Below are positions 61,244 through 64,000 of a stretch of DNA of 64,000 nucleotides, piece by piece. Position numbers and translations under genes: made by a program. A model generated the notes under the pieces. The model was given only the letters and a program-made list of their open reading frames with translations. It was not told where the DNA came from and made no database searches. The DNA lies in contig QPMI01000544.1 of the NCBI GenBank assembly GCA_004431415.1, positions 62,001-126,000 on the forward strand, read 5' to 3'. Position 1 is the stretch's first letter; each line of letters begins with the position of its first letter. The DNA is from Cyanophora paradoxa. Lineage: Eukaryota; Glaucocystophyceae; Cyanophorales; Cyanophoraceae.

Positions 61244-61720
61244 GTGCGCCTCGTATACCTAGACCTAGCAGTGGATCGCGATCGTCACCGGAGCTCGTGG
61301 ATCGAGTTTGAGGAGATCGTGGACGAGCTGCCCTTCATGTGCTCAGCGGCCGCAGCTGCAGCCGCAGACCTCGGATCCGGATCGGCACCCGAATTTCGCC
61401 TGCGGTTCTTGCTGAGGAGGCGGGCGGCCGCGGACCCGGTCGCCGCGCTCCCTGTGGACGGCTTGCTGTCCTCATCATGCGAGCCTCCACTACTAAGGAT
61501 CGAGGCGCGCGCCGGATCGCCAGCAGCAGCAGCCGTGGTCGCATGGCGCCCTAGAGCGCTGTTAGCCCCTTGCCCTGACGCACCCCCCCTTCGTGTGGAG
61601 AAACCTGCGTCTTCCTCTGCCTCGGGCTCCGCAAGCGAGACTCTGCAGTTTGAAATCCCCGCATCATCTGTCTCCCTTGAGGTGCACGTGCCCGTATGCA
61701 CCACCCGAAGTCAAATATAA
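61244..61720 (+). CDS. Uncertain 158-residue ORF
   Basis: Open frame with a plausible start (MRLVYLDLAVDRDRH) and Ala/Ser-rich body; a minus-strand frame of 139 residues (61704-61285) overlaps it and is equally plausible. No domain on either strand. It precedes the WD40 gene by ~125 bases and could be an upstream exon of it, but no clean donor links them. Listed only because composition shifts here from intergenic to coding-like. Confidence 0.2.
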   Translation: MRLVYLDLAVDRDRHRSSWIEFEEIVDELPFMCSAAAAAAADLGSGSAPEFRLRFLLRRRAAADPVAALPVDGLLSSSCEPPLLRIEARAGSPAAAAVVAWRPRALLAPCPDAPPLRVEKPASSSASGSASETLQFEIPASSVSLEVHVPVCTTRSQI

Positions 61721-61845
61721 ATGCAGCTCCGAGGCTCAGTGGATAATTTCATAATTATATATATTTATTATATAAATCATTCTATCGCTGCGGCTAATTA
61801 TAATATATATAACGCCAAGGATCCCTCGTATATATATATATACAT

Positions 61846-64000
61846 ATGCTCTGTCTGATCTTCGAATTCCATGCGGCTTCGCACATCACATTTTATCTTC
61901 CTCAGGATCTCTTCGATCACGTGCTCATTGAATACACGGAAATTGTTCCAATGCCGGCGCCATCTAGGCCTATGCTTTCCTCCAGTTCAAGCCCGAAGAG
62001 TCCCTCGCGGACCCTCTCTGAATCGACATCCGGCTCCGATGCAGGTTTGCATTCCCTCCTCCCCATCCCCCTTCCCCCCCCCCTCCCTCCCCCCCCCCCC
62101 CCCCCCCCCCCCCCCCCGCCTGCGGCCACGAACCACTTTCGACACAAATGCAGGTACCATGGCCAGTGCCTCGCAGACCCCTACGCCCAGCTGCAGTCCT
62201 ACCCCCCGCGCCCTCTACAAGCCGGAAAGAGTCATTGTCGACAGGGGTTGGTCGGTCAGGCAGATCACATCGCTCGTTCTCTCGCCGGATGACCGCTTCG
62301 TGTACGCGGCTTCAGTCGCCTATGCATCGTTTAAATTATCTGGATGGTATTTCGACAGTGTTCGTATGTACACGTATGGCAAGACCAGGGTTCAGTCCCG
62401 CAAAGAAATCGAGGACGGCACGCTTGGATACGACGGGTGGACTATGACCTTCAGTACTTACTTTAGTTATCTGGCCTGTGGAATACAGCTCTGGACTACC
62501 GGAGACAATGCGTATACTTATCGTTATTTTCAGGACAATGCGGATGATGCGAATTATTTGCGGGGTCTAGATTTCGATACAAACCCAGCGACCGCTGTCT
62601 CTGTCGATCCCAGCGGAGAGACCGTGTCGATTGGAACGCGTGATGGCGCAATTATGTGCGCTTTTTCAAACATGGCTTTTCGGATTCCTTCGCGCCTCCA
62701 TAGCTATATATAGCTCTATATATAATTATAGCTAGCTATATAGATCTATACATATATCCTATATATATGGCCTCTATAGCGACTCATCGAATTGCGCTTT
62801 TTCCCATTTAATTATAATGCTCCACACACGCAGCCATCTTATAGCAAGACCGGAGAATTTCGTCTCGGATGGTTCGCTATTCGCGTCAGTAAAGGGCGCT
62901 CTGTGCTGCCATGCAGGATCAATCAATCATGTCGCTTATTCTAAAAGCGGCTCGCTTCTAGCGAGCGCTGGTATGCATGCATCCCTCTCTTTTATATAAT
63001 TAATATTATATATACCGAGCTTAGAAAACGTTCGCGGGTGTTCTAATACTGTCACGCACGCAGGACAGGATGGCTGGGTTCGAGTCTGGCCCAGCGCACC
63101 GATCATCAATTATAATGGCGTGCTTGCCGTGTACAGGCTCTTTTACAGGCAAAACCCTTCGCCGTTTGGAACACAAATTGCTTCTCTCAACTGCACCTCA
63201 AGCACGCCAGCCCTGTCCGTCATCTTTGCCGGGCCAGCCGATTCGCTTCTTATAGCAGCTTTCGGAGACGGCGCCATACGCGTTTGGGATACATCAGACT
63301 ACTCGCCACTGCGCACTCTGTGCTGCCACAACGGCACTGCAAACGGCATCGCAGCTTCAGCCAACGGGTCGCTTCTTCTCTCTGTCGGGAGCGACGCTAC
63401 TCTCCGCCTGTGGGATCTCACGACTGGTGACCTGCTTCGCAACCTGTCAGATCCAAAAGGCATCTCGCTTCACAGTGTCGTTATGACGCCCGATGAAAGG
63501 CGGGCGGTTACGGGCGGAAAGGGCACAGATGTGCTCTTTTGGGATATCGACACAGGCCGTCACATAGCATCATTTGTAACAAATGTGGGAGACAACTTCG
63601 GTCTCGCGATATCGCGGGATGGATCGCGACTCTACACGGGCAGCAATTCTATCCACGTCTGGTACGTATACTTTCTGTTTTAAAATATTGCACAATCTTG
63701 GCTTAAGCTTAAACTCAACTTGCTCGCTTGTGTCGACAGGAATATCCTCGATCTCTACGGATCCGATCCGATGCCTGTGCAGCCGTACTGGCCCGCGTCA
63801 CTCGCCCTCCAGAGAGCACCTCTCCACTTGTCATGGCCCGTGAACTCGTTGGTATTGTCGCCCGATGAGCGTACAGTCGTTGTGGGCGGGGCCGTCGAGA
63901 GTGGCCCTGAGGGTCGCAGCGGCAGCGGGTACGACTCCTTCCACAGCCTGCTCAGCTGGTGGGATTTGCAATCCAATGAAAGCGGATCGTTTCCGGGCGA
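61846..64000 (+). CDS. WD40-repeat protein (3' end beyond window)
   Basis: Exons 61846-62044, 62154-62655, 62834-62970, 63064-63661 and 63740 onward join in one frame with GT-AG introns. The N-terminal ~75 residues are Ser/Pro-rich. WD-type blades follow: SLVLSPDDRFVYAAS, AVSVDPSGETVSIGTRDGAI, INHVAYSKSGSLLASAG joined to QDGWVRVW, GDGAIRVWD, SANGSLLLSVGSDATLRLWD, MTPDERRAVTGGKGTDVLFWD, AISRDGSRLYTGSNSIHVW and LVLSPDERTVVVGG. At least seven blades are visible, enough for one propeller, and the frame is open at the window edge. The first intron (62045-62153) has a poly-C run of ~28. WD40 proteins are scaffolds; no further domain shows the partner. The true start may be upstream or at the internal ATG at 61951. 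Confidence 0.8.

Overview
The window looks like nuclear DNA of a GC-rich, flagellate unicellular alga or related protist. Pointers are spliced genes with short GC-rich introns (donors mostly GTGCGT/GTGCGC, some apparently GC-AG), a radial-spoke gene (RSPH14-type), a multi-membrane-span cyclic-nucleotide phosphodiesterase, F-box/LRR and WD40 genes, and heavy mobile DNA. Introns with GTACCCC...GGGGTAC ends resemble the introner elements known from pelagophytes and some other algae. A haptophyte or pelagophyte is plausible, but the sequence alone does not settle it. I see no bacterial operons, CRISPR or rRNA.

Layout. 1-4.1 kb: a GIY-YIG nuclease-domain gene and a beta-propeller gene, both on minus. 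4.4-5.9 kb: a foldback-type repeat with a head-on pair of tandem arrays built on one 19-bp core. 6.1-43.1 kb: an ~18.4-kb unit present twice in direct tandem. Each unit holds another foldback repeat, a minus-strand gene joining a Ulp1-type (C48) cysteine protease to a tyrosine recombinase, three small inverted-repeat elements, a plus-strand spliced gene with a discoidin/fucolectin-like domain, and the 3' part of a phosphodiesterase gene. 43.1-46.8 kb: the unique 5' part of that gene, so only the second copy is complete. 47.7-49.6 kb: F-box/LRR gene (+). 50.6-52.9 kb: unidentified spliced gene (-). 53.2-54.7 kb: RSPH14-like armadillo gene (+), ending in tRNA-like fragments. 55.9-58.0 kb and 58.8-59.3 kb: two unrelated satellites, both with a period near 160 bp. 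61.8 kb to the end: spliced WD40 gene (+), running out of the window.

The most interesting object is the protease-recombinase gene. Its domains are a Ulp1-like core (His415, Asp432, Cys471), a Pro/Ser/Glu-rich linker, a recombinase N-domain, a split catalytic domain ending in a HTP...THY box, an acidic tract, a C2HC-like zinc motif and an AT-hook-like tail. It is probably the enzyme of a mobile element whose ends I could not define.

Caution: most differences between the two 18.4-kb copies are one-base changes in G/C homopolymers, and similar frameshifts occur in single-copy genes. Many apparent frameshifts may be sequencing errors, and the duplication itself needs checking in reads. Exon joins were made by eye from splice signals and domain continuity.
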